In this document: in pieces, positions 1 to 13,108 of the stretch
Position numbering within the stretch: the first letter of the stretch is position 1
How the letters are laid out: each line of letters begins with the position of its first letter
From: Parietaria judaica
Lineage: Eukaryota; Streptophyta; Magnoliopsida; Rosales; Urticaceae
DNA length: 64,000 nucleotides
Direction: 5' to 3'
Assembly: GCA_954871525.1 (NCBI GenBank)
Contig: OX940870.1
Span: 14,725,501 to 14,789,500 of the forward strand
Notes under the pieces: model-generated
What the model was told of the DNA's origin: nothing
Database searches by the model: none
What the model saw: the letters and a program-made list of their open reading frames with translations, nothing else
Translations under genes and position numbers: made by a program

Positions 1-3000
1 ACAACGGAGATTGCGTTCAATTGGATTCCGAGAATTGCCATGACACCCTGCAAGAGATGTTCTATCATTAGGGGGAAAAATGTGCCCTGTGTTTTTTATT
101 CTCCGATGAAAAAATTTCAAGGATAATTTAGAGAAATAAAAGATACCATGAGATCCACGACAATCATCACCAACACGAGCAAAATGATCGCTGAAGTCCA
201 AAAACTACAACAACCAAATCGGGATCAGTACAGACAAATACAATATTGGGTAAGAAATTTATACGATTAACGAAATGCATACCTGCATGTGATTATTAGA
301 CAAACAATAAATACCGCACCTGTATAGCAAAAAGAATAGATATCGGTGATCAATAATCGATCAGTGTAGAGAACGAGTATGCTAATACGAGGAGAACTAA
401 TTACCGATAGCTATTGAAAGGTTGATCAATGCCGTCTTCCAAATATCAAGATATTGCTCGAAGAACATGTAGAACACTGAATATGGAAAAATCTCAATCT
501 GCACCAACAAAGAAATATCAGTTTCACTGGACCCTCGAACTGATGACCATTAATTATAGGCAGCAAGAATAGCAGATGACCTTTAAAGAATCCGAAACCC
601 TTGAACTGAACTCTCGTGCAGCCCTCAATGAATTCACGTAGTCGACCTAATCATAAACCATAATTCTGACGGAGTCAGTTCACTTCGTAAAAAGATAAAA
701 TAAAATAAAAATATACTCTACCTGCTTGTTAAGAGGTGTGTGATATGTACGAAATGAAGATGCCTGAACAACGCCACTCTCATAACCTGATAACCATGAG
801 ACAGGGGAATTTCATAGAAAATCATGTTCTCGAGAGCACTAATGTAATGTGTGGCGTGGCACAAACCTTTGAGTTCCACACTGGTAGAGTAAGCCCCGTG
901 GCCACCTTTGGCACAAGCTGCAGAAGGCAGAGCGTTAAGAAACCATGGAAGCTTTTCCATAAAGTGTGTGGTTGATGGCCGGTCATTCTCAAGGTCCGAG
1001 TGGCGGAAGCACTGCCATTTTTCAAGTCAACGGTTAAAATTATGCTAAAAGAAAGTGTATTTATGTCGAATAATCACGTTGGCAAAAGTTATTAAAGTTG
1101 AAAAGTGACATCTTGTGGTAAAATGTTTATATAAACGCAGTACACTATAAAGAGATTACATATTCACTTATTTGGAGTTAATTTCCTCATCTGTAATTGT
1201 CCTAACTAATTACAGTCGATATACATACAATGTCCAACAACTATAATATAGCATTAACTCCTGACTAGGTTTTTAACGATTGAACATGTTATTAGTAATT
1301 ACCGTAGTACAATCTTTGCACACTCCACCCAGGCTACACGTCCCGCCATTGGAGGAACAGCAAGGAGGCTGAAAGATAACCCAAAATAAATTTTCAAACA
1401 TGATCATCCTAATATACAAAAAATAAAATAATGGACACTTTGTTAATAATGACCTGATCATCAGGAGGGCAATACGTGGCATTAGTAAACTTGCGACAAC
1501 ACCCAAATGCTTCTGGAGATAACCATACAAGAAAATCATCGAGCCATGAAGCAGCGGGCTTCGCAATGTAGCTTGTTTCTGGACTTGATGATGCTTTTGA
1601 AATCTAATCATCAAAGCACACAAAAATTATGGAACGACACAATATTTGCAAACGTTATCAGTTATCACAACTGATATTATAAACTAATATGAGTTTTGAT
1701 TGTGCATGTTCAATTAAGAACCCAAAATTGAACTGTATTAAGCTGTTAAGATAAGAGAACAATTCATATTCACAAGTGTAGATATCATACCGGGTAATAT
1801 AGCTTTTTAATTTATATAGTATTTTTGAAAGAAAAGTGTACCTCGTTTAGAAGAGAGTCTGAACTACACTTGCTAATTGAGCACAACTGATTTGTGTGTC
1901 TCGATTCTGAGCTGCCAACAGAGAACCGTTCAGCATCAATATCTTTGGAAATTTGTAGTTAAAAAATTGCGTGATCTTTCTTCTAAAACGGTTAATCCGG
2001 AATCCTTCACAAATTTGCACAAGTACCTGTAGTTATAGTTCTTCACAACAAAGTAAAGAGGTGGTCCGATTCTGAGATATTCCGAGACGTTATTAAAATA
2101 GCCCTGCAATCAACATTGTATCACTACACTTCAACAGGATCGAACGCTGCTAAATCTGAGATACCATATATTACAGCAACAAAATTATACCTGCAGATAA
2201 GAATCTTGGGGAAGAACTATCTTCTGTTCCAAACCGGGCTCAATCCTAGTACAAAGAGCCTGCATCAAATTACAAGTTTAAAATTAAGAGTGGCACTAAT
2301 GTGATACGTGACATTTTTACGACCAGATATGCAAAATCTAGCAAAAACTCACAATGCTAGCCAGTGTAAAAGCGGCAAATACTAAAAGTACAACAATCTT
2401 GACTCCCCAAATACTGAGAATTGGTCCATGGATTTCCTGGAAAATAGGAGAGAATATGATTATTTTTTTCATTTATCAATAGGGTATTTATTGTTTCAAA
2501 AAAAAAAAAGGGTATTTACAACCTAGATAATTCCCAAAGGGGTAAATAGTCGGAGACTAAATACATAAAGTATTTCCACAAGAGGTAGTAAATATGCTAC
2601 TTGATTCTTATATGGTTCTTTTTAAATTAATCATAACAATAAGAAAATGAAATTTTGATTTCAAAAGAAAAGAAAAGTATCGACACGCTTCATCGCATAA
2701 TACTAATTTGTGTCTAATTTTTCACCTATTATCCTCCTAACAAAGGCATAAGAAACCCTTTGAACTCGCAAGTGGCTAAAAGAACGATGCCAGGCAGCTA
2801 AAAACATGCAAGGGACAAGTAACTACCTTCATGTATCGTGCAAGCAAACCGGGTTTTCTCTGACCAATACCTGTATTTTGGTAGCATTTCTGTATCAGAT
2901 ATCATCTAAGCACGTTTAAAAAAACTAAAACAGAACAAATATCAGAAACAAAAACGTCACCTTTATCAGAGTTGTCATATGATGGGACTTTTACACAAGG

Positions 3001-6000
3001 AAAGCAGTCAACCCTATTATCCTCGGCTCGCAAAAAGTCAAATGCTATCAAAGCAACAAAAGCAGTAACTTGAAGAAGGAAGTCCAACAGAACAGCCAGT
3101 GCTGCATCAGGAAATCCGAATAAGATAAACCAGCAAGAATAAGACAGTTTAAAATTGAAGTTCTGAGGTTTGACCAGAAGAAAAGTCAAAACCTGCAAAC
3201 ATCGAAAACACGCGACATGCTGGCATTGGAATAAAAGTCCCAACAGCAAATGCGAGAACCTCCGATAGGCTCGCTAGTGTAATGGATGGTCCAACTTCCA
3301 CAAGTGCGTTGCTTATTCGCTCCTCTAGAGCCAATTCCACAGGTTGTCGCTTCATAGCATGCACCAGTATACACATATTATCCACACCAACCTGATACAG
3401 ACACTTATGTTATGGATCCTAATCATAGATAGAACCGAGCAACAGGCCCGAGTACGAGGCCAGAACCCAACGCACCAAGGGACGAGGGGGATTCGTCCAG
3501 CCTCTTGGCCGAATTATCGTAGGCTGTTGAGTTTTCAGCAATTTAATTCATTGTGATTTGAAATTTTTGACCTAGCTATATTTGGGACTTTTCCAAATTA
3601 ATGAAAAGTACCTTAACTCTAATTAATCTAATCGCTCACTAATGGGATTGAGTTCTAGCGTTTTTCGTGCCTCCTTTGCTTTTCGTGTTTTGTGTTTGAT
3701 TTTTCATCATTGGTCGCGTAACGAGATCAAAGTCTCGGGCTGTAACAATTTACTTCACAATACGACTACCCTCGATAAGTTCAATTCATGTACAAAAGGT
3801 AAATTTAATTGATAATGATCTCTTTTTGTTGACGAATTACGAAGACCGGAAACGGCCTCTGCTGAAGTTATGATAAAACGGGAATGCGCGTTAAGATAAC
3901 GTAGGCGAGAACTTACAGCTAGGACAAGAAATGGAATAACTTCCATAATGATAAGGGTAGACTTGACACCGACTGCGCTGAAAAATCCAACAGAGCCGAG
4001 AACAGAAAGCATAACTAGAACAACTCCAGAGAGACCAAGTAATACCTAAATCGGATACAAACCACTTTAGAAACAACAAATTTTACCAGAAAAAAATTAT
4101 CCTCCCTCATACATGTAAATATTTACTTAACAAAGTTTATCCACAGTTAAAACTTAAAACAATACCTTAGATGAAATATAAAAAGAAGAGAGACGAGGTG
4201 TATCACCCAATGTAAGTGAAATGTAAGCAAACATCACTAGGTAGCTTATCTGCAAACAACATAAACAATATATGTTATAGCTTATTATGTTTAAATGAAA
4301 TTTACTTGGGTACTTGAGAAAATGGTAGATTAAAATTAAAGGGCGAAACCAAAGAACGAAAATAATAAGAATTAGCATACCATGATAGTAATGGCATCTG
4401 TGGTACTCTCTCTTTTTAATTCTTCTTCGATAGAACTTTCCGACGAAAACGAGAGAGATAAATTTTTAGATTGCACAAGTCTCAACAACTCATCCTGTCA
4501 TACAAATGATCCACCATTATGTCATGAACACGTATAATAAGCTTGATCATTACTGACCCTTCATTCCGAAGTTATTATATTTTGGAGTAAAGAATTGCTG
4601 CTAAGAGAAGTCAAAGCTGGATTGACAACGACCAAAACCCAAACCTTTGCCATATGAATAAATGCTTTTTCCCATGCCACTGCCTTCAGAGACTCATTCC
4701 CGCTTTTATCAACAGCATTGTTTACAGGATATGTTATAATAAACGCTGTTGCCTGTGTTACAAAGAGTGTCTCATTTACGGTCAAATCAACAGAACTTTT
4801 CGCAACAAAAGAATAGGAGGTAAAATGATTACCTCGGAATAGTTATTTCTGGAGAATCCTCCTATGGCAGTGCTAGGATCAAGAGGACCTTTGAAAGCAC
4901 TCATGCACTTGTCAGCAGAGGAGAAGTGCTACGCAAGCAACAAAATTTCCGCAAACAATAGAAGTGAGTGACTACAGTTACATTATTAAAACATATAGAT
5001 TTCATGGAAAATTAATGCGTACCTCAAAGCAATACTTGAGATGTTCAACACCACCATAATTGTCGTAATTTTCAGGATCCATCTTGAAATACTGTCGTAG
5101 ACAAATGAAAACAAATAAAATTATTTTAATTCCAAACAGATAAAATCCAGGAACTATTTGTCTATAATATTTGAACCCATGCAAATAAGAGAAGCAGGAT
5201 TTCCACCTGAAGGATACTCTGAGTAGCACAATCTTTGTCCATTGGCTTCATGCAAATATCAGATAGAGATACTACATCCCCAGAAAAATTAGCCCGAATT
5301 CCATCAACCTATAATTACACCTGGATATGTAAGAATCTCGCACATTAAATTTTACTGCTGAGAATTTAAGAGAATAAAACTGCTACCTTCTTCTGTATTT
5401 CGAAGAGCAACTTAATGTTGTCTTCTGTCACAATGCTCGGTGACTTGCCATCAGCATCAGGAAGAGTGCCTATAAGAAGCTAAGAAAAGAAATACTGGTT
5501 TGAGGGCAATATATTCAGAAAACGTGTGTACTGATGTTTATACAGATCATGTAATCATTCATTAATTGTAATTTAATTCTGATTATAACTTGTTTAATCG
5601 TACCTGTTCAATTCTGTAAAATGGGGCAAGATGGCTGTCAAAGAACTGCTTCTCCTCAGCTGCTTTACTCCCTGGCCCTACCCACAGCTGAGTGCACACG
5701 TGGAATTTAGTAGAAATCCGCAATCGCAGAAAAACTTAAAGAATAATTCCTTAACATATGATTTGGTTATTTAAAATGTACCTTCTCAGGGCGAGTCTCC
5801 ACTTTGAAACGTATAAGACCCAAACAGAGTACAAGAACTATCGCCAACGATGAGCACAACACTATCATAGGGTTCCGAGCTACCCATTTTCCATATGTTC
5901 TGAAGAAAACAGCTATAAATGTAAGAGTTCAACCTGACGAACCATGCAAAATATTGTTTGGTGCCAGATTTAAAAGTGCCGACAATGACCTGAAAAACCG

Positions 6001-8134
6001 TGACATGTAGCCTTGAACAATCGAAAGCTTTACCCCGCTTCTAATCTGAGGAGCACCTTCAAGCATCTAAACCATGAATTTTTCTTTCTGTTAATGATAA
6101 AAAATTTAAAAAGCAAAAACTCATTTGGAAAAAAGAGATCAGCATGACACCTGAATCGAAGGATTTTCCTCCTTGCGTTGGTTGACCGAACGACATTCAC
6201 CATCCTCCACTGAATTCCAAGATGATTTTATTCTAGAAGGCGCATTCTTTTGTCTGTTCAGATAAAACAAGCGCCAGCCCAGAAGAGCAGAAACTAGTAT
6301 TACATAGAAGATAGCTACTGCAATGTCGATGCATTTAGCCTGCAGTCCAATAAACAACAATCACATTAAGAAACACAAAAATACTGATTTAACAGAGCCT
6401 TGGAAGTTAGAGTGATCCCCCACCTTAAGAGATCCCATTTTCACAGAGCAAAAGCCATCATTTTCTAAAGGAGCGGCCGCTGAGCTGGCACAGACGGGAG
6501 ACAATGGACAATCGCCACATGAACAACCAAGGGAAACATCGCCACAGGAATACGTAGATACGTTCATAGGCTTCATTCCAGAAGATTCTGGAGCATTTGG
6601 CAGGAATGTTATCGCATACGGCGAACCTGGCACGCTCATGGGCGCTCGCCTGCCGATAAAAGCAAACCACTCTATGGAAAAAAAACATGAAAAATTATAA
6701 ATATTATATATTGATGATAAGTAGAGGAAGAAAAAAGCCGATTAAGAGCAGTCCTTGCACGCACTTTCTTTAGGGACGAATTAGTAGTTACCTCTGAAGT
6801 TTTTAGCACCAGCACCAATAAATTCTATGGCTCGGGAATTCATGGTACCGAACTTTACTTCCTTGCATGATTCGTACATTCCTTCGCCAAAAGCATCAGA
6901 AATATAAAATTCAATCCCATCCACGGTCAAATTGTTACTAGCCTGAAAGAGAAAAGTAAAGTAAGTTTATTTGACAACAAAAACATACGAGTACGAATTC
7001 TTCTCCACTCTCGTGATAACAAATCTTCAATTCTTGATGGATTTTTACCCTATAAAGTTCTAATTATAAACATTTTCTTTCAAAGAACTTGAAACACCGA
7101 TGATTGAAATTTGAAACCATAATCCGAAACTACTTTTACAAATGTCCACCATAACAGCAAGGGATAGAAATAGTTTCAGACCTTTGATACAGATGAAACA
7201 TTGATAAACAAACTCTGATGGGGAGAACAGGTCAGCTCACAGAACAAATTCAAAAAATTCCTCATGCACGCCGGACAACCTACTAGAAAAGGAACCGCCT
7301 GCAATACCGATACCAATGAAATTCCAAAATCGCCATCCAAAAAACTTACTAATCCCATAGAAAACAAGGACTTCAGAGGCTTACTTGCTGAACTTGAGTC
7401 CGTAACGTATCAAACTGAGCTTCTGTACAACATACGTTGCCAGTAATCGTTGGACATAAACTTTGGATCTTGGACGAAAGCAGATCATCTGGCTGAAAAT
7501 CAAAGATGTTTCAGAAACTGTCGAAAATCCATTAGAGCAAACAAAGCACTGAAATACTGGATATACCTTTACAGATGGGGTACCACGAGGGCAGTTCAAC
7601 ACTTTGCCGTCGGTGCGTTTTCCACAGATGTCATACATCGAGCAATATTCTTCAGAATGCCTCACCCTAAACGACGAACCAAAAAGGAAGAGTCATGAGA
7701 AATTCCAGATTCACATCTCCGAAAAATTGAAGTGGTGATTTCATAGAGCTGAAGGAACATCCTCACCCTGCATCAGCGTCAGGCGTCAATAGAGCCCGCA
7801 TGTCCGACCTCTCGCCATGGACTGAGCTTACAATACACGAAACCTGCTCGCTCGTACAATAGAAATCGAATTGTTCAGTGGAGACGAAAAACAAAGTATG
7901 AATCAAAATAACCTCGTACTGCGATTACGAACAGAACATAGAAATTGAACAAAAAATCACACACTCGTCATCCTAAGTATACACTTCATTTCTACTTCCT
8001 GTTCAGTGAAATCGTAAAGTCGAAGCACTTTCCGAAAGAAACAAAGCGATTTGGAGCAAAGAAATGAGGAAAAACGTAAAAGCGGAGGAATGCGAGTGGT
8101 AAAGAAAGGCCGAGGCGTAAGCATCGGATTTCAT
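1..8134 (-). CDS. NPC1: NPC1-like sterol transporter, 35 traced exons, 3' end outside window
   Basis: Plant Niemann-Pick C1 homologue, an RND-type membrane protein that moves sterols or sphingolipids across late-endosomal/vacuolar membranes. Exons, 5' to 3' on the minus strand: 8134-8029, 7821-7767, 7666-7567, 7492-7385, 7298-7182, 6942-6792, 6671-6424, 6339-6151, 6066-5990, 5899-5782, 5687-5604, 5479-5387, 5308-5207, 5091-5023, 4928-4833, 4752-4645, 4494-4381, 4249-4166, 4045-3917, 3391-3193, 3101-2961, 2870-2827, 2436-2353, 2259-2191, 2103-2027, 1911-1842, 1603-1454, 1368-1303, 1011-867, 786-722, 646-581, 498-405, 319-283, 204-147, 47-1. All junctions are GT-AG and phases join into one open frame of about 1186 codons; the family is about 1270-1290, so roughly 90 residues are missing off the edge. 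Visible parts: signal peptide (core [14 protein letters not shown]), Cys-rich N-terminal sterol-binding domain (about 54-290, e.g. [19 protein letters not shown]), first internal TM in exon 8, sterol-sensing domain (about 645-830, e.g. [16 protein letters not shown]), Cys-rich lumenal domain and C-terminal TM bundle. The start MKSDAYAS was chosen because it gives a signal peptide and its exon is the only one whose phase fits exon 2. The first donor (GAAA|GTGC) is weak, so exon 1 is the least certain. No disabling lesion seen. Confidence 0.93.
3408..3747. mobile_element. Solo-LTR-like insertion in NPC1 intron 19
   Basis: This 340-bp block begins TGTTA and ends TAACA (TG...CA). It is flanked by ACTTA and ATTTA (four of five positions match), as expected for a solo LTR with a decayed 5-bp target duplication. 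It lies wholly in the intron between the exons at 4045-3917 and 3391-3193. Removing it would shrink that 525-bp intron to about 180 bp, closer to the neighbouring introns. No element family is recognised, and the mismatch in the duplication keeps confidence moderate. Confidence 0.4.
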
Positions 8135-8238
8135 GCCTGCAATAAGTAAACCGCATAGAGAATCCTTCGACGAGTCGCCATTGTCGTCCTCTATGAAGCT
8201 CCTGTGCGAAGAGAAATCTACAGCGACTCAACACTCAT
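8131..8238 (-). promoter_or_regulatory. NPC1 leader with upstream ORFs
   Basis: Three upstream ATGs precede the chosen NPC1 start. uORF1 (8238-8218) is a six-codon peptide, MSVESL, then stop. uORF2 (8181-8131) encodes [16 protein letters not shown]; its TGA overlaps the main start as ATGA, and its ATG has a strong context (A at -3, G at +4). A third ATG (8157) is out of frame and reads past the main start. Such uORFs usually lower main-ORF translation; that they do so here is inference. The uORF2 frame cannot simply be the true N-terminus: a GC-type donor after its CAG would be phase 0, whereas exon 2 needs phase 1. A GA-rich microsatellite sits just upstream (about 8239-8254). Confidence 0.6.
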
Positions 8239-8291
8239 GAGAGAGAGAGAGAGAGTCTTAAGAAAAAGAAAGTGAAGCCGTTTGAGGACCA

Positions 8292-8299
8292 TATTTATA
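8292..8299 (-). promoter_or_regulatory. TATA box of the NPC1 gene
   Basis: TATAAATA on the minus strand, about 55 bases upstream of the first leader ATG and 160 upstream of the NPC1 start. This is a normal position if transcription begins near 8260-8270. No competing TATA was noted closer to the gene. Confidence 0.55.
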
Positions 8300-8322
8300 C
8301 TTACTTACTTGCGCCAATCTGC

Positions 8323-8330
8323 TGACGTCA
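8323..8330. promoter_or_regulatory. Palindromic TGACGTCA bZIP-type site
   Basis: Perfect TGACGTCA palindrome about 25-30 bp upstream of the NPC1 TATA box. This sequence is the classic CRE/TGA-type bZIP binding core. Regulation of NPC1 through it is inference from position only. Confidence 0.35.
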
Positions 8331-8946
8331 TTAATATCCCGAATCCCGAACGCCGAGGGAATGTAATTTGTGCTTGTTTTACGTATTTACCCTTGCTTTC
8401 GGTCACTTTGTCGGCTAATCCTCTCCTGGAGTAAAGGGCTTTTCCGTAAAAGCAGCGTCTTATTTTGTTCAGTTTCAGCTAGCTAGCTGGGAGCCTGGGA
8501 GTGAAAAAGAACCGGTCATCTCTGTATTTTTACTGGCTTTCTTCCCGCTACATTTTCTGAATTTATTGACTCTATTCTCTATACAATAATATTTTTTATT
8601 TTATTTAATTTTGTTAAACTTTTATATTATAATTAAAAAATAATCATAGTCTTATTATTAATTATTTTTGCATTTCATTTTTTTTGGGTCTTCTCACGTG
8701 TAAAACATAATGTTAATATAATATACACTGGAAATTAATATGACATGAAAATCCACTTGGTAATTGGGCGTTAGTTAGTTTTACGTGTTCTAACTTTATC
8801 GCATTGTTAGCTAGCTCCAATTAGAAATAGTTTGATATTTTTGAAAATTATAAACGAGTAAAATTATAAAACATAATGTTAATATAATATAAATAAATGA
8901 AATGACGTGGTAATTGCATTTAAATGGAAGTTTTCGGACTTCGGAG
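8331..8946. other. Intergenic upstream of NPC1
   Basis: AT-rich spacer beyond the NPC1 promoter. A short repeat (AAAACATAATGTTAATATAATATA) type segment occurs twice, near 8703 and 8872. No gene or RNA was recognised. Confidence 0.4.
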
Positions 8947-9601
8947 TAGGGGTGAGCTTGGGTTGGGTTGGGCCGCCCCGATGCTTTTTATGGACCCAAC
9001 CCGATCACGTCGGATTCCTAAAAAAAGCCCGATCCGGCCCAAAAAATTTTAATGCCCGAACCAAACAGACCCGATAAAAATCGGGGTTGGGTTGGTTTGG
9101 GTCGCCATGGCCCGATTAATTAAAATTTAATCTTATATAACAAAAAATAATATGAAAAAAATGCATCAATGTAAATCAAAATTCAAGTAAAAATACCCCA
9201 AACAAATTTAATCAAACAAACATACACTAAACAATGTAAAACATGAAAATGAGAGATTGAATGGTCTTTAATTGTAAATAAAATTGAGAATGAAAAAATT
9301 TAAGAGACTAAATATTACACTACTTGAATAAAAATTAATATGAAATATATATTTATTATATTGGTCGGGTCGGAGACCCCGACCCGACCCAAGATTTTGG
9401 ACCCGACCCCGACCCGAATAATAGTCGGGTCCGGCCCAATCCGACCCAATCCGGGTTAAAGTGCCGTTGGAAAAAAAAAAAGTAAAACAAATCCCGGATC
9501 CGGATATATCCGGGATTTTTTTTCCCGGACCCGGATATATCCGTATCCGGGTTTTGGTAAATAAATAAAAAAAAATTCCGGTCGGATAGGTTTTTACCCT
9601 A
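8947..9601. repeat. GGGTTGGG/CCCGACCC-rich MITE-like repeat
   Basis: The block opens TAGGGGTGAGCTTGGG, closely resembling the terminus TAGGGGTGTGC of the hAT MITE at 32142-32799. It has the same plan: GGGTTGGG/CCCGAC-rich ends around an AT-rich centre. The right side (9361-9560) is rich in GACCCGACCC and ATATCCGG motifs. A possible right end, TTTTTACCCTA, is near 9601, but the flanking octamers (CTTCGGAG and CATTTTGG) do not match. The boundaries are therefore tentative; it is probably a degenerate or rearranged relative. Confidence 0.4.
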
Positions 9602-12270
9602 CATTTTGGGGACTTTACGCCTCTTACTATTATCTTTTTAATAAATCGTAAGTCGATTTAGTTTATATATTTAAATTTAAATAATACAATAAATAAATGG
9701 AGTTGGGTACATGCATAATATTGTGTAGATCTTTTGAGTTAATGTGTCCTTAATTTTCATTAACGTACATACTAAATTATATAAACTCAATAATAAAACA
9801 TTATGATCTCATTATAAACTATTAAATAGTATTTTATTTCTATTTTTTTCCAGCATTATTGTATAAGTATTATCACGAGCTAGACCACTGGGATGAGGTA
9901 CCTGAACAAATATGTCTGTAGGGTTGATAATTTAATACAGATCTAAGAGATTTTTGCGGCAAAAATATCAATACGTAAACCTATGGCTTTTATTGTTATT
10001 TTTGTGGTTGAAAAATACCTGATAGTATAAAAAATATTGACCTATGTAATTAAGATTATTTTTTTTCATTTAGCGTCTCACTGTGAAGTTCAACGTGGCA
10101 ATATATAATAATTTGTCAACGTCTTCGTCCTTTTTGACTAAGTACGAGCCCACTAAGTACTAAGCTCTCGCACAAAACGTGTTATGCAGAAAACAACACA
10201 AGAACTAAGGAATTGTAGTCAGTTTTTCCTCCTAGTAGTCAAAAGAGGCAAAAATATAATTAAAAAAAAAAAAACGTGGAAAAATCGTACGTCGTCACGT
10301 TGTATTTCACGGTAAAGAGTTAACAAAAAAAAATAGTTGCGCCAAAAAAAATATATTGTTAAGAATTTTTGACACTAAATGATACATTTTTTTGATATAC
10401 AACATATTGATAGTTTTTTCTGCAAATATCACTACATTTCACCATCAACCTGAATATAGTACTCGACATATATCTACTGTGGCTTGGTAATCTGTTCAAC
10501 GAAAGCAACCCACAACCGTCCCATAATGAAGCTGAAAAATAACAGACATGTTAGTAACGTTGTGCATTAAATCGTTGACTAATATGACAGGCAGGGGAAT
10601 GCGAAGATACTATTGAGTAGCAGGGCCTTCAGGGCAAATAAAACTAACCACATAATGGTGCGTTAGTTCAGCTTAGAAAAATCTGTTTTTGTTTTTAAAA
10701 TATACCAAACAAAAAGTTAGGATCGTAGCTTTTGATTTTTTTTTTTTAAATAAAAATACGGTTTTTTGTTTATTTTAGTCTTTTTACCCTAATATATTTA
10801 TTTTACCAAACACTAAATCAACTTTTTTTGAAACATCACTAAATCAACTTTTGTTACCAACAACAATTGTTTTGTACATAGTTTACTGAACACTTGTCAG
10901 TTTTCTTTTAAAACAATTTTTTATTATTTTTTTTATTACTTTTTTTTTTTTGCAAACTGAAACTATAAATTATTTTAAAACAATCAAGATGTACCAAACG
11001 GGTCCAATATATACAAGATTTTAAATAAAAAAACTGAAGATATTAAAAATGGAATTTAGACGGTAAAAATTGAATGAACATAATATAATTTGAATAGCCA
11101 CATTTTATTTGTAAGGGTTATTACATATACGAGAAAGAAGAAAAAAGCTTTAAATACATAGTTAGTTTACTAATTTATAGTTTATCTATATTATATTTTT
11201 ATAACTTAATCACTATTTGAAATTAAACTTTATATTATATAATATTGAAAATTTGATTTAGTGTACTTTACATAAGAAAATATATTCATTTATTTATTAA
11301 AAAATTAAAATATAATTTTCAATATGTTATTAGCAAAAACCCGCAGTGAATATACCGTTTTTCATAAACAGAGGACATTTTAAATGAATTATAAGGATTT
11401 TTTTTTTCTTTAAGATGATCTTGTTCATAGCTTTCCCAAGAAACTTTTAATTAATAAGATAAACCGAAAGGAAGCAACAACTTCAAAGAGACTAGTTATA
11501 TTTATTCTAAAATGTAACTGAACTAGTTAAATATTTAGGATCACTATCTAAGAGTTAGCTAGGAATAGACAATGAAGAAAATTATCAAATAAACGTTCTT
11601 GATTTTTTTTTTCTCACTAAATCTTGCATAACTCATCCAAAACTTTACCTTTTAAAAAAAATTCAAATTTACCCTTAACTCTATGTTAGTATTTTTTTAA
11701 TTATAAATAATATTTTTTCAAAAACCCATTATCATACTAATCAGTTTTGTAACACAGATTCATAAAATCGGATCAGCACAATCATCAGATTTTTAATAAT
11801 AAAAAAAAAAAATTATCGGTGTGCCTCTTGATTTTTTTAATCACTCAAATTCAAACATTTATAATGAGGGAGTGTGAGATCTCATTAAGAATGTAAGCCA
11901 ACCAACCCACTGAAAGATGCACTTAAATCTTGTCCAAGTTGCGTGCAGTGTTTGGAATTCATTTAAGTAAATGAGTCAAGAGTGTTCTCATTTTCTCAAC
12001 GATACATGTATTTAATGCTCCACATATTGTCAATTGTGCCAACTGACTTGCATCATCGTGCCCAAAACCCTCCAAGCCATCATGCAACAAGGCTTATTTT
12101 CGACACTTGTCTCATCGCACGAGTAACGTCCTCATCATCCAACCACTCTCTTTTGTTGCATCAAGGTTGTTACGCAATTAGTACTCTGCTTTGCCTTCAG
12201 GTGGAGGCAGCTAGCTACGGCTGCAAAATACCCAAAACCGATACAGCCCGAATCCGGCTTGAACGTCCGT
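9602..12270. other. AT-rich intergenic spacer
   Basis: Low-complexity AT-rich DNA with poly-A/T runs (for example near 10261 and 10920). The 102-codon open frame at 11982-12290 has no recognisable similarity and no coding-like composition. No gene seen. Confidence 0.4.
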
Positions 12271-12475
12271 CAATGACGGACCTACGTTAAACCCAAATAG
12301 GGCCAAGGTCCCTATGAGAAGAAAAAAAATAATATTATTTCCATAGTCATTGTTTCCTCTTTGTTTTTATTTTGAGATTTTGTTTGCCTCTTCACGAAGG
12401 CACATGGGTGGACCGTGGAAGCACAATCCCAAAGTTATGGCCCTCCCAAACTTGAAATTGCTAGTTCCGTCAGCG
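12271..12475. repeat. Possible small MITE with CAATGACGGA/TCCGTCAGCG ends
   Basis: CAATGACGGACCTA at the left and the reverse complement of CGCTGACGGAACTA at the right form imperfect inverted ends about 205 bp apart. The flanking octamers do not match. It could be an old MITE or chance similarity. Confidence 0.25.
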
Positions 12476-13108
12476 ACGGTTCGTCTTCTTTGATGAAGTC
12501 CGGTCTAGTATGAAATTATACACCGGGAACGAGAACTTGTCTAAGGTGAAAAAAAAAAAGGAATTTGGTTAATTTTTTGATGGAATTTTTACATTTTTAA
12601 CGTTCCACACTTGTTTGGTATTAAATTGTTATAAAATATGGTATTAATTTTTTTGTTAATTTATTCATACATATATTTTCAAAAGCGGTTTGTGGTCCAC
12701 TTAAGATATGAATTCTCGGAGTTTTAAAGTCTTAAAAACAAAAGGGACTAACATTTATGACCACAATTTAACATGTAGTATTGGTTTCATACCTAAGTTT
12801 GTACATGTCAATTTTGAGATTGATAAATTAATATCATTAAGATCATAAAATTTTATTATATTATCAGAATTATTAATTTATCAAGTAATAATTAAATAAC
12901 ATATTTAATCAAAACTATATATGAAGTTTGGATTGTAAAAAAAATATTTAACTGAATTTTTATTTTTATTTTTAATTATACACGGTAATAGAAGTGACTT
13001 ATTACCTAAAACAAAAAGAGTATCGTGAATGACATATTCCTGATCTCACGTTTCTGTTTTCACTATTTTCTTCCTCTTATGGCAATTATGTTCATAGAAA
13101 TATTCCAT

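Noticed and set aside
8131..8181. MATRRRILYAVYLLQ as the true NPC1 N-terminus using a GC donor
   Set aside because: The donor would leave phase 0, but exon 2 requires one base from exon 1; the MKSDAYAS frame fits and has a signal peptide.
11982..12290. 102-codon open frame
   Set aside because: No recognisable motif, ends in a MITE-like block, no splice or promoter structure.
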